Assembly: GCA_013396755.1 (NCBI GenBank)
Contig: VWZF01007822.1
Coordinates: 1,551,944-1,615,943 of the forward strand
DNA length: 64,000 nucleotides
Source of the DNA: Sclerurus mexicanus
Lineage: Eukaryota > Chordata > Aves > Passeriformes > Furnariidae
Direction of reading: 5' to 3'
A program made the position numbers and the translations under genes. Below the pieces are notes generated by a model. That model was not told the origin of the DNA. It did no database searches and was given only the letters and a program-made list of their open reading frames with translations. How positions within the stretch are numbered: the first letter of the stretch is position 1; each line of letters starts with the position of its first letter. Positions 50,387 through 61,995 of this stretch are shown in pieces.

Positions 50387-51300
50387 TTTTTTTTTTCTTT
50401 TTTTTTATTAGAAACAGATCTGTGTTCAGTAGTACAGTATATTTTCTATTCAGATATTCATTTAGAATCACTTATCAGCTCAAGAAGCTCAGTGAGCTAT
50501 AGGTATAGTTTATCCGAAGCTTATTAGCAAAACACAGTGCTGATATCCAGATAAGACTTCTGCAGGATTTCTTTAACTCTCCCAGGTATATTAGTCTCAG
50601 AGTCATCAGAGCTGTACAGGAGGCAGTGTAGGAGAGCCATCCTTTGGCAGCAGCTGGGAGCAGAGCAGGGAGGGCTTCATCCCTCGCTGTGGTAGTTTGC
50701 AGTGTCCCTTGGGATAGGTGGGAGCCAACTTCAGTTCAAAGTCGCACAAGGTAAAGGTGGCATTAGCAGCCTCAGTCTTGCACTTGCCAGGGTTTTAACA
50801 CTGGTATTGCAATGTTAAAGAACAAGCACGGTGATGGAACGCCTTCTCAGGTGTATTGGGACTCTGCAGAGACCAGCTGGTATTTGCAGCGCATGCTCTT
50901 TTGACCCAACAACATCGTCTTACAGGAGTGCGTTGGTTGGGTCATGCTTGGCCTTTTCTTATGGTTAGGGCTTCAGAGGCACCATTAAATTTTCATCAGA
51001 CACTCTGAGGAGATGCCATTTATACCTTAGCAATACCATATCCATGGCAGGTCAGATTCTCTGAGATCACTTGCAAAGGGAAATGGGGCCTTGTTGTCAA
51101 ATGCAAGTTCACTTTGGTTTTTGTTTTCCCAGATAGTCCAGAGTCCAGAGGCTTCCTGGGTTGACTTGTTCATGGATGGTATTATCAATGTCTCAGGGCT
51201 CCCACCACTTGCCTGTTAAGTTATATTTCAATTGTAGGGGACTCTGCCATTCCCCACACAGCCTGTGGATGGTAACTGCTGATTTATCTGCGGCTGTGAC
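50387..51300 (-). pseudogene. Possible processed pseudogene of unidentified parent
   Basis: On the minus strand the right part (51297-51196) is open for 34 codons and, after one stop, for 27 more (51192-51112). A different frame is open for 62 codons (50794-50609) and includes CKTEAANATFTLCDFELKL. The block is richer in GC and CpG than its flanks. Reading on, the minus strand reaches an AATAAA hexamer (complement of 50404-50409) directly at an A-rich tail (complement of the T tract 50387-50406). A retrocopied mRNA with frameshifts would look like this. I recognise no parent gene, target-site duplications were not found by eye, and the frames could be chance. Confidence 0.25.
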
Positions 51301-54300
51301 CTCTTCACTCTGTCTTTCCTCTTTTTAAGCTCTTGTTCCATAAAAACTGAGCTTAGACTCTACAGTTGAAATATTACTTAGGTTGCCAACAGAAAGCTTC
51401 GTTACTATTTATGAACTTATAACTCTACAACTTCACCTCAGATAATAATTCAACATCTTAGATAGGTTTTCTAATGCTGTTTTTGTATAATTTATTGCAG
51501 TCTTGACATTATTTTACCATTAAAATATAATATTATTCCCTACTTTGATTATAATGATTTATATTTCTGTTTCTAAAGGTGCTTGTCTGAGTAAGACCTG
51601 GAAAGATATGAGCAGAGGACCAAAATGTTTTATAGCTTCTAATTATCAAGAGTTTATCCCAAAGAAAATCAGTATAGTTCCCTTTAAGGAGATTTTCCTG
51701 TTTATGATTTGCAGGAATGCTGTTGATGTAGTCAATTTTGATTCCCCCAGTGTTCCAGGAGATGAAATAGGAATCAGCACATGTCATTTCAACTCTTTTG
51801 AAGGAATTTACAACCCTTTCAAGCTCTTGTCTACTACAGATTACTTCTGTGCTCAACTGGGAGATAATCAGCTACCTGGTTTCATGCTAGGATAAGTTTC
51901 TCACTGTAGGTAGCATATGTAACTGTTCCTGCCCTTAATCTCCAGGTCTGGCAATTTGGGCAAGGGAGGTTAGGATGGGTCCGACATACCCTACTTGGTC
52001 TGACTGGCCTTGCTGGGGAGCACTGCTAATGGCCTGAGAGCACTTGCATTATAGAAACTGCTCACAAGGGTTGATGACTTCATGCCACCTGCATTTTGCA
52101 GCTTTGTCCATGTCAAAAGCTGAACCGTGGTGCATCCCTGGGCTATTGCTTTACCCAGTTTTTTAGTCTGAGTATTCAGACTGCTACCAACCCTCCTTTG
52201 TGCCTTGGGTGATTGTATCTGGCAGTATGTTCTTTCCTCTGTTTGCAATGAGGGTTTTGTGTTAGCTGCTGGAGAGCAAGTGTTGCAGCATGAGCATTTT
52301 TTACAACCTGTACAGCAAGACACCCCTAGTCTGCCAGGAAAGGCGTGTTTGTGTTCAGAAAAGTGCATCCACCATTCTTGGCTCTTTTTGACATGAGTGA
52401 GTAGTTGTGCTAAAACATTTCAGGAGGATCTTTTCATCTGTGTTAGTGGAGATGCTTCCCTTTCTGTCAAGGTTCTGGCCGTGATACAACAAATATCCAG
52501 GCCCAGATGGGACAGAAAGCTGTGGATGGAAGGTGCCTGTGAAATCAGCAGGACCATCTCTTTGAGCATAGCTCATGTCAGTGCCATGTCTGGAGGAGTT
52601 GCTGCTCCTTGTCAGGACATGGTCCAGTATTTCCTCTGAAGGCAAACACAGAATGATGTCTTCCATAAAAGGAACTGCTCTGATATTAAGTCACTAAGCC
52701 ATTTCAAGATTTCTTGTAGTTTTCTCTGATTATGAAAGGAAACAGCCATAGAAATCAAAGGAAACAAAATGAGCTTAGAGAGCAGAATGTGTAGGGTTAT
52801 GAGGGGTTTCTGTCACTGCTCTGTATGATAACATCATGTAAGATCCGATTAGAGTGAAAATATCTGGTTAATTAATAACCTGTCCAGCTTCCAAATCATA
52901 CAGTTCTCTCTTCTGTATGTGGAAGGCAAATTAAATTTTCAGTGCCTACCTCTTTGAGATCCAAGTCCTCTACAATTTGTAATGCACATTTCTTTTCCTA
53001 ATTATGTAGTGGTTTTTGAAAACAAGCCCAATCTCTGTTTGCAATCTAGGGCACCTGGAAACCTTCCTACTGGAGTTTCTACTCCATGGGCTTTGCCAGA
53101 GTGCTTCAAAATGTCCTGCTGGTGACCTAGCTGACTTCTGACCTGTAACATGATGAGCACCTCCTGCCATTTGCCCTAGTTAGCAATGGAAGGGAAGGCA
53201 AGGCACTTTTCCCAACAGTGGGAGGGAAGTAAAGGCATTTTCCTCAAAAATGGTGAAATTACAGTGATCAGAACTTGAGGACAAGCAAGGCAAATGCAAA
53301 GGTCCAGGTGACACTCATCATCTCAACCAGTGCTGAGATTAAAATGCTTCTTCAAATCCAGAGACAGAGGGTATGAATGTAAATGAGGATTTATTATCTG
53401 AGATACCTTATAAAAATAAGAATTGTATAATAACAATAAATTACAAGCAGCAGCCTCTTCTAAAATTACCCATCTCATTTAACAAAGTGCTAACTTGCTT
53501 TGCATGTGGCCTTTTAAGTAACCAGTAAAAAACCCCACCCATTAAAACAATTTATTGTAAGGAATATAGTAGGATCCATACTATGAAAGCAAATAACATA
53601 AACTGTGCACAAAAAGGGAGGAATGTCATTTTACAACCTTTTGAATTTCTATAAACAGAGTCATTCCCTCTCCTACACACTTGGAAAAAGTTATGTATGA
53701 GACTGGTATTATTAACTAGTCTATAACAAATGGAAACCAAGTAACAACAATACAGAGTCTTATGCTTGTCTACTAGACTTGACAGTTTGTGCTTAGCAGT
53801 GATTCAGCTGACACCACCAAGTAATCTTAAAAACCAGGCTGTCACACCATGTAGGGAGAAGTTTTATTCATTAAAGGTCTGTGCAGAGGGAGCATTTGTA
53901 ACCAATCTGCCCTGTTCAACATGTTTGGCAGTATTTGGCTTGTGCTTACAGCAATAAAAAACCTCTTTTATTTCAGTGCATCATATTTTATTAATACTAT
54001 GTATAAAGTATGTCCAATATTGACCCTAAAATAGCATGATTCAATATGTACTGTGCTAGAATACTTCTTTTAGAGAACTATCCAATTAGAGACACAATTT
54101 TTTAAAACTGTATCTCATATGTTTTATTTTTTTTCTTTTTTTCCTATACAGGCAATAAAAGGAGAAAATTTGTCTTAGCACAGTGACATGACAACATTTT
54201 ATTTTAGAAATGGCCTGATCATGTTCCAACAACACACTTGTGCAGGGAGATGTTATGATTTTAAATTCAGATCTCCAGGTGAAAGAAGGGAAAAGATGAT

Positions 54301-55335
54301 TTAGTGAGATTGTTAATCTGAAGTGGCAGCTATAAATCTAAGGTTTGTTTAAGTTTTGTTTCTCTCCCATGATTGAGCTGCTTTTAAGCCAACATAGACT
54401 TCTCTGTGAGCAGGGAAGGAGTTTAACATTGATCCTGCAGTAGCAATTGATACATCCCAGACCATTATATTGCACAGACATATGCAAAATCCAAGTGAGC
54501 CCCGCTGCTGTATAGTACTGAAAAAGTCTTGCTATTTATTTAAACTAAGGCTTTTCTCTGAGGTTGCTGTTGGAAGCAGACCACACTGTGCTCATGTGCA
54601 GCGGTAAGGATGGCTCCCTGATTCCACCAAGGTGATGATACTATTAATGATCTGTATCCTGTTTTGCCTTCCTTTATTATATATGAGCCTGAATTTCATG
54701 AATTTCAAACTGCCCTGTTTCAGAAAGACCTCAGGTCATTTGTTTAACTGCATGAATTCTCCTCCCAGAGGAAAGTGTGATCCAGCAATGAATTACATGC
54801 CTGCCCACTGTGAGAAGTCACACCCAGTCATCAGCCATCCCTTCTCATTTCTTTTGCACAAAGTGTTTTCTTCAAAACCAGATACAAGGAAAGAAGTGGT
54901 GTCCAAGAAGTACTAGCAGATTTTCCTTCTAATTCAGTTTCTCTCTCTCCTGGTTCCCAGCAGTACTAGGAGACACAATGGCAGCATCCTGCACAGAGTA
55001 GCAATCATATAGCTAGTACCTCAACCTGTACCTTGATTTTGGGTAGTACATTCTGTTTTGGAACAATTTTAGGCATTAGGTGTTATTAACTCAGTTCAGG
55101 TATTTATGCCTATTGGTCTCAGCAGTCCATATCTCACTCATACTCAAGCTCCTGTGGTTCATGGTCCTCCCCTGATGGCCAAAACATGTAAAAGTTTACG
55201 AGTCTGTGCAACCTCTGCTTCAGCATAGCTGGATCTTTTTGAGCAATGTATATTTATGATTGTATATAAAGCATCAGCCTTGTATCCATCATAGCAACAT
55301 TGATTTTGTAAGTATACAGTCTTAGAGAACTTCCT
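51301..55335. other. Unique non-coding DNA with several overlapping open frames
   Basis: From 51530 to 52670 the minus strand holds frames of 107 codons (51533-51856), 125 codons (51991-52368) and 103 codons (52355-52666), while the plus strand holds 116 codons (51545-51895). The middle minus frame has a Cys-rich run (SCCTGCKKCSCCNTCS). None matches a family I know, and the overlap on both strands favours chance. The rest is AT-rich and empty. Confidence 0.4.
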
Positions 55336-55412
55336 ACTTCTTTAGAAAGCCATACTCCACCTTCTTTACTTCTCACACACTTCTTTACTTCTTTAGATAG
55401 CCATCCTCCACC
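55336..55412. repeat. 26-bp direct repeat, 51 bp apart
   Basis: The block starting ACTTCTTTAGAAAGCCATAC (55336-55361) recurs at 55387-55412 with two mismatches. A shorter CTTCTTTACTTCT unit is also repeated between them. On the minus strand this gives a repeated Trp-Leu-Ser-Lys-Glu-Val in a 92-codon frame (55254-55532). It is probably a local duplication. Confidence 0.9.
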
Positions 55413-58400
55413 ACCGGTACCCATTTCTGCTTTACTATTGGAGCTCAGTTCAATAAGACTTTGGCTGCACATTAGTAACAGTGGAACTGTTAGGACAGGC
55501 ACTTCCTTAAAAGTAAGATCCAGGTATGGCACTTACACTCATTCCTCTACAAAGGCGGGTTTTGCTGTGTGTGAGTGCTTGCTGGAATTTACAAAGTGCA
55601 GTTTGTGCATGAACAAAATCAGTCTTGGTGGAAAACAGTGTGAAACATCCTCGGGAGAGTTCATCCAATTTTACTGCATAATAATCCTTTTTAAGCCACG
55701 ATCATACAAAGCTATATAACATTATAGCCTTCATTTTTTAATTTAATAGAAAAAGTGCAACTGGGAGGGTTTTTTTCATCACCTAAAAAGCAAATGTAAA
55801 TGAAGACTCTCAGCAAAAATAAATGTTTTTCCCTTCAGAATTCTATTTTGTTGGTTTTGGTTTTTTAAAGGTACATCCCAAGCCTAATTTTACTGACACC
55901 TAGATACAGTTTCAGAAAAATAGAAATGGAAACTTTTCTCAATTTATGCAGCAAAATTCTTTGCAGATATATAACTTTTCTCTTAACATCTCTAATAGCA
56001 GACAGCAGAGTAGTTTATTCATGTGAACACAGAACATTAAATCCTGCAAATGAATTTATCCAAATATATAATTACCTTATTTTCCATTTTTCCTCACAAA
56101 TTTCATGGATGCAGATATGGCAAGATTAATATAAAGTGCTGTGTAGCAAGAAATATAGAGCTATATATAGAATGTCTTCTTAAGGAATCTTCTCCTTGAA
56201 GGTGTATATAGTCAGTAATAAATCAACGTGCTGCAGGGTTACTTGAAGCAGCTGCATTTCCATCACAGAATATAGAACCTTTTTATTTAAATGAAATAGC
56301 TGATTTAAAGGAAGAATGTAAAACTTGAAATTACAGTTAACTTATCCCATCCTCAGGGGAAATTTAGATGTACCTGGATGCATTAAGAGTTCCAGCACCA
56401 ATTTTTTTACCCCCTCAAAACCACTGCAATTTAAGATATACAGTCTTAGAAGTTGCATATGAAGTGTTACTTCCCACCAGCATATTTGTCTTGATAGATG
56501 GTAAAAGCCTGTCAATAACAAATTTCCTGTCAGCTCTAGTATGGACACTGTTCCCTTGTAGCTGCTCCCATAAGAACCTTAAATCTTAACAGTTTCACCA
56601 TTTCCTTAAAGACCATAGCAAAATTGCAGGGGCAAGCATGTGGCAGTCCTGTAAAAGTACATGGAAGTCATAGGAGCAGAATAGGTTTAAGTGTGTGTTA
56701 CATTCGACATAAGGAATCACAGGATCTGTCCTCAGGTTTAAAATATCACTTAAGCAAGTGTGATATCAGCATGTACCTTCCTCAGAAGATCACTGTTGAT
56801 GTTACACTGGTTAACAGAAGAGGCCAAGTGTTACCTACTGTTGCTTATTTTTCTTCTGCCTTTACCAAATGGTAAATGGGATTTCAAATGCCAGCCCTAG
56901 GTAGCTCGTAGGTGATCACTGAAGCAGGAAGAAAAATCTTCAAATATAGGAAGGCATAAAGCATCTTTCAAACAGGTCTCATGCTTGTCTCAAAAATAGA
57001 GAGCACTGCTATGAGAGCTGCTGGTGGCTTATTGTGGTATCCTGGTGCTGCAAACCTTCAAGAAATTTATGGGTGTTTCATAAAGTGACTTCAGCAGAAC
57101 AGCTCATATTTGCATAAAAGTATTCATTCTGTTCATAAAAGATGCCAAGAGTTTTTAAAGATTTATATGTACCATAAACTGATGTTAGGTTAAAAGAGAT
57201 TCTGATTGGTGCAGTGAACCTAACATATCCCCCTGCCTTTCCATGGTTAATAAATTATGTCAGCCAATTCAGCTAGCGTTGATTTGGTCAACAGGACACA
57301 TGTCCCCAAACAAGAAAGAAGACCCAGCAGCAGAGTGAAAACATGCAAACCACTGCCAAGAGCCTTTCTGGATGGGCATGCCAAAACAGGCAGGCAGAGC
57401 TAGTCTCTGCATCCCTCCTTGTTGGTATGTATGGCTGCCTCTTGCACCATGCATTCAAATGCCACTTCAGGGTAAAGCTGGGAGTGACATTCAGGATATA
57501 ATCCCTTCATAGGTCAGATTCAAGAGTTATGGATCGATTCTTGTTATTGTACACTCTCCATTCACGTCCCAGGTCTCCCATCTCTTGCTTGGCCTTAAAG
57601 AATGAAGGTGGCAGTGAAGCAGGAAACTATAGAAATGTGGAGGTTTTGAAAAGAAAATAAAAATCCTACCTTGAGTTCTCCCATCATGCACCTGTTTCAA
57701 CATATGGTACTTTAGACTTTCTAAATTCACTGAAAACTGACAGAAGCAAAGGGCATAGTCATTTCCATAGGTGTTCTAGCCCTTTTTCACAGCCAGCAGA
57801 GATTATGAAAAAACCCTAACACACACAGTACCACCAGAATTAATCCCTGCAGGAAGAAAGGGTTTTCAGAAATCTCTGTCACATCAATTTTACACTAAGG
57901 CAAACAGAAGAAGACAAGTAAGGAATTTTCAAATAAAGTTTTATTTGTTTGACCCTGATGAAATCAGTGTACAACAGTGGAAAAAAAAAATTAAAAATCT
58001 TCCCAGACTTGCAATGTCCTATGAAGTTTAAATCAAATGATACTAAAATTGGGTTGCCTCTCAGCTGCCTGTCTTGTGCTGTCTGGCTTTGGCTTTGATT
58101 TTAAGAAGTATCAGTCAAATTCTCTCTAAATTGACTCTGATTTTCTCTTCCACTAAATATAAAACATACAGAAAATCTCCTGGTAAAAAGCTCGTCTCAT
58201 CAGATTTCCTCCAAGGCTTTGCAGTTCTGCAGGAATGGGATTTGTAATAGAAAGACCTGCAGAGTAAGGAGTGAAGGAGGAAAGTGAAGTCTCTGAGTTC
58301 CTGGAGTCCCAGCTTCTCCACCAGGATTCTCAGATGAGATAAGAATTTATTTCTGCTGTATGTATCACCACCTGCTGAAAACCTGGGAAAAAGTAATCTT

Positions 58401-58603
58401 CAGTAATCTTCTATGTGAAGATCTCTCTGAAACTACTGGGTAGGAATCAGAGAGCCAAGGCAAAATTCTCCTGCACAGATGTTACAGGTCTTGTGCAGTC
58501 TTCCTCTCTAACTGTCTTCTGCTAACTGCCTCACACCCACAGTGTTTTTCCTGGGGACTTTCAGCTGCCACTGCTTGGACCAGCTTTACTTGTGGGGCCT
58601 AAA
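55413..58603. other. Unique AT-rich DNA
   Basis: No gene, RNA or mobile element is recognised. Open frames are at most 93 codons (plus 55438-55719). Confidence 0.5.
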
Positions 58604-58735
58604 TCCATGGAGATACTCAAATCCTAACTGGACATGGTCTTGGGCCACCTGTTTTGTCTGCCTCTGCTTGAGCAGAGGAGTTGGACTAGATGACCTCCAG
58701 AGGTCCCTGTCAGCCTCCAATCTGTAATGAATCCT
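58604..58735 (+). mobile_element. CR1 3'-end fragment
   Basis: The sense strand shows CATGGAGATACTCAAATCCT, then 'AACTGGACATGGTCTTGGGC' and 'GAGTTGGACTAGATGACCTC', and ends 'CAGAGGTCCCTGTCAGCCTC'. This is the CR1 3' part (end of ORF2 and short UTR). The terminal ATTCT repeats are degraded to AATCTGTAATGAATCC. Confidence 0.92.
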
Positions 58736-58859
58736 GACACCACAAAGATGATTTTCAAGCCAAGACAAAGAAGTGAGAGACTCAGTGTTACTGCCAGGGT
58801 GAAAGAGGAAATAGCAAAAACAGTAGGTTTGTTTTGAATGTTACAAGAAATTAATTTTT
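58736..58859. other. Short unique spacer
   Basis: Nothing is recognised between the CR1 fragment and the motif-dense block to its right. Confidence 0.5.
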
Positions 58860-59165
58860 ATATAAATGCAAGGTGCAGCATCGTACTGCTGCTCTCCACA
58901 ACAGCTACATGTTCATTGCAGCCTGTTTTTAGAACATAATCTCATTTGATGCACACCACACCTCTGTGTTTAGCAGCCATCTGAAAAGCCTAAATTGTGT
59001 GAGAACACTTCATTATCAAATTATACTTTATGTGAAACCAGCTACATTATGGGCTGTTTAGTCCTCGAATTATTCAGCTGAAAATGTGCTTTGCAGCCAT
59101 GAAAAGCTGTCTTAATTTTTAAGGATTCCCTCAGCATATTTTACTAGTCTGCTTGATTTATGGTA
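58860..59165. promoter_or_regulatory. Possible conserved non-coding element
   Basis: This roughly 300-bp block is balanced in composition, nearly free of CpG and simple repeats, and dense in short motifs: CAGCTG at 59078-59083, CATCTG, repeated TGCAGCC, ATTA cores and several TGTGAAA/TGTGAGA-like words. This texture resembles deeply conserved vertebrate enhancers. There is no direct proof in a single sequence. Confidence 0.25.
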
Positions 59166-61600
59166 TTTTCCATAGGAAAATAACAGTCTGTCACACAGAA
59201 TTTTCACAAGGTTTACCCCACTAGAGACAGGAAGTGGATTTTAAAAAACAAGACACACTGGAGCACTCTCATATGCCATAATGTAGGTGTTGGCAGGAGT
59301 GAGGAACGTCCTCTTCCATCACATCCCAATGCCAATTCTGGCCCCAATTCTTGCAGTGTTCAGTCAGCGCAAAGAGCCTTTCTTGCAAATAGTCCTACTC
59401 AGAATCATGATGCATCTTGGGTTTTGTTGGCCATCACTCAATACCCTTCTGAGATATCCATCTGAGGGTGAGTCTCTGACACTGAGCCAACTTCAGTTTT
59501 TATTTCCTTCTCAGGCTTGCTGGTATTATATCAGTTAGACTGAGCTGAACTTCGGTTTTGATAAATTTAGTTGTTAATTTTCTTATTTCTGCAAATTGGA
59601 TGCTCACAAACCAGAGGCAACCTAAAAAAAAACAAGTCTTAAATAAACACAGCTTTCAAATATTGTAATTTGGTATTGCCTAGACAGTGTGTTTGGACAA
59701 AAGGAGTGTGGTCATCTACTGGTTGGGGCACAACTCATGCAAGACAATAGGAACTAAGAAAGCCAGTTGATGCTGTCATATGACATATGTCATATGTCAT
59801 ATGTCATTACGTTAGACCACCTGAAACATCTGGCCCAAAAAGTCAATAAACATTGCAGATTCCCAGAAAATAAGGAAGATCTGCTCACCTTTTGTCAGTT
59901 CCCTAAACTATTCAATATCTGTGTATATTGGAGAGGATAGCACTTGTTTAAAGGTGTTCAAATTACTAGGTTGATTTTGGTTTAAATCTTTCATATGTAA
60001 TTCAGTTATTAGCAGAGAGAAAGAATAATCACAGTTATGGAGTACTCTGGATCAAAACACACCATTAATTCTAGGCAGAACTCATGTAGGACTCATGTTC
60101 AAAGCTTAGGATCTCAACCTGAGCACTTGAAGGAATCTTGTGAAAAGCCAGTAAACATATACTTTGTCATTATTGTTCCCATACAGATGAGGTGCTGATT
60201 CTTCTTTCAGTAATACTGGAGAAACAAGGTATGGCCTGTTATTCGGATCAGTAGCTCCAAAGCATTATATGTCATTAAGTAGAAAAATCTTTTCATTATT
60301 TTGAAATAGCTGGCATTAAGTTCAAGTTACGCTGGTGTATTGCAGACCATTCAGATTAATTATAAAAAGCCATGAATACTCAATTAACTACAGGCAGTTC
60401 AATCCAGCATTTTTGGAAGTTACGTGCCCATTGAATGGGCATAAGAATGCTTCCACTATGTTTCATAGGCTTTCTCATAGTCCTGAAAGCTCTTTATGTA
60501 TGTGTTGCCCAACCATTAATAGAAGCTGAAATTCACACCTTCAATCAGATCTGTACTCTCATGTCAGAATAGCTCTTGACTGAAGAAAAATGGTTTAAAT
60601 TAGCCACACAATCAGAATCTAATGCAATAAAGCATTTTTAATAACAAAATTTAAAAAATAAGACTGGAAAAAAAATGACATTCCACATTTTGATTCATTG
60701 GCAAGGAGATGAGGTAAAATAAACATAACAAACCATAAATCACAGAACTGTCTTTCAGGATGATCAGCTTGAAGAACTATGGGAAAAAACATTCTCAGCC
60801 TGTATTGATCAGTCCATATAAACACCAAGGTTCCTTTAGATTCTTTACTTTTCCCTGACAAACTAATCTATTTATGGTCAGGTTTCTGACATAAAAGGCC
60901 TAGCATCCCAAGGCGAGTGTTAAGATCACCCCATGTACACCACCAGCATGCACTTTTCCTGCCCCCAACATCACTCCTCTACAGGCAAAGAAAACTCACC
61001 CAGCTGTAGAAACAGATGGAAACGTGCACACAAGCAGTGAGGACAAACAAACTGTCTCTTGCTCAAGCAATTTGGTTTCTTCTTGCAAATACAAAATGTC
61101 TGAGGAGAGATTACACTGAAATTTCCATTTATAAAAAATGCAAAAAAAGAAACAAATCCAGCACTGATGATCCTTGGAACAGCTGGTGGTTTCTATCAGT
61201 TAGTCCCCAGTGGCCAGCAGTCGCAATTTGTGACTAGTCTTGTCTTCAGACATCTCAGGGCAACCAAAATGCGACAGGATGACAGATAGTCCTTTCAATA
61301 GATACTGACAAACAAATTAATGCAAAGATGCTTTTCATAGCATACCAGATGTGTTGAGTTCTATCATATGGAACAAGGAATGAAAAACTGTCTACGTCCC
61401 ATCTGTGCTTTTTCAGTAATCAGTGATGCACTTGTTGTGGAGTATAAGGTACAGTAAACATTTGGACTGGGTTTTACGTGTGAAATAAATAGAAAACCCC
61501 AGATATTGGCCTCATCATCGTTGTCTAAAGCTTTTATATTAGGAAGAATACCTCAAATGCCTGGGAGAGGGATGTTCAGGAGTTAGAGTTTTGTCCTGGT
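59166..61600. other. Unique non-coding DNA
   Basis: No gene or mobile element is recognised, apart from the palindromic heptamer repeat at 59775-59807. Open frames are at most 83 codons. Confidence 0.5.
59775..59807. repeat. Palindromic CATATGT heptamer repeat
   Basis: CATATGT is repeated about 3.4 times (59784-59807). It is entered through the overlapping perfect palindromes GTCATATGAC (59775-59784) and GACATATGTC (59782-59791). The array can therefore form alternative hairpins. Each unit contains the E-box CATATG. Confidence 0.9.
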
Positions 61601-61609
61601 GATTAATTG

Positions 61610-61995
61610 AAAAATTATGCAAATACCAAAAGAAAGGTTTATGCAAATGAGAATAGACTGCAAAAACACACTTTGCTTCTGATTGCATGCAGGGCTTCCA
61701 TCCTGTCATAAAAAGCAATAGGTTAAAGAATTGCCATTTGGATTTACATCATTTCCTCTCTTGGGGCTTATCTGTCCTCAGACTGTTAACCCAGATTTAA
61801 TTCAAAGAGGCTGCAATTGCAGCTGCAAGAGCAGCGTTAAAATGGAAACAATGAAAAGTGAGTGCTCTCGGCAGGTGATTGAAAGGCCCAGGGCATGGCA
61901 CCACATGCATTTCCAGCCCACTGTAATTGAAACCAATATCCCTCTGGAAAAAAAGGCCCTTTGTGAGAGCTGTCCTTCCATTCAGAACAAAAAGC
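61610..61995. promoter_or_regulatory. Possible enhancer with paired octamers and nested palindromes
   Basis: Two perfect POU octamers, ATGCAAAT, lie 24 bp apart (61617-61624 and 61641-61648). About 170 bp downstream the perfect palindrome CTGCAATTGCAG (61811-61822) overlaps a second one, TGCAGCTGCA (61818-61827). The next 150 bp is CpG-poor, contains ATTGAAA, CAGGTG and GTAATTGAAA-type words, and looks like conserved regulatory DNA. Open frames on both strands (plus 61731-62012, minus 61797-62045 and 61837-62052) lack family features. The regulatory call is inference. Confidence 0.35.
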
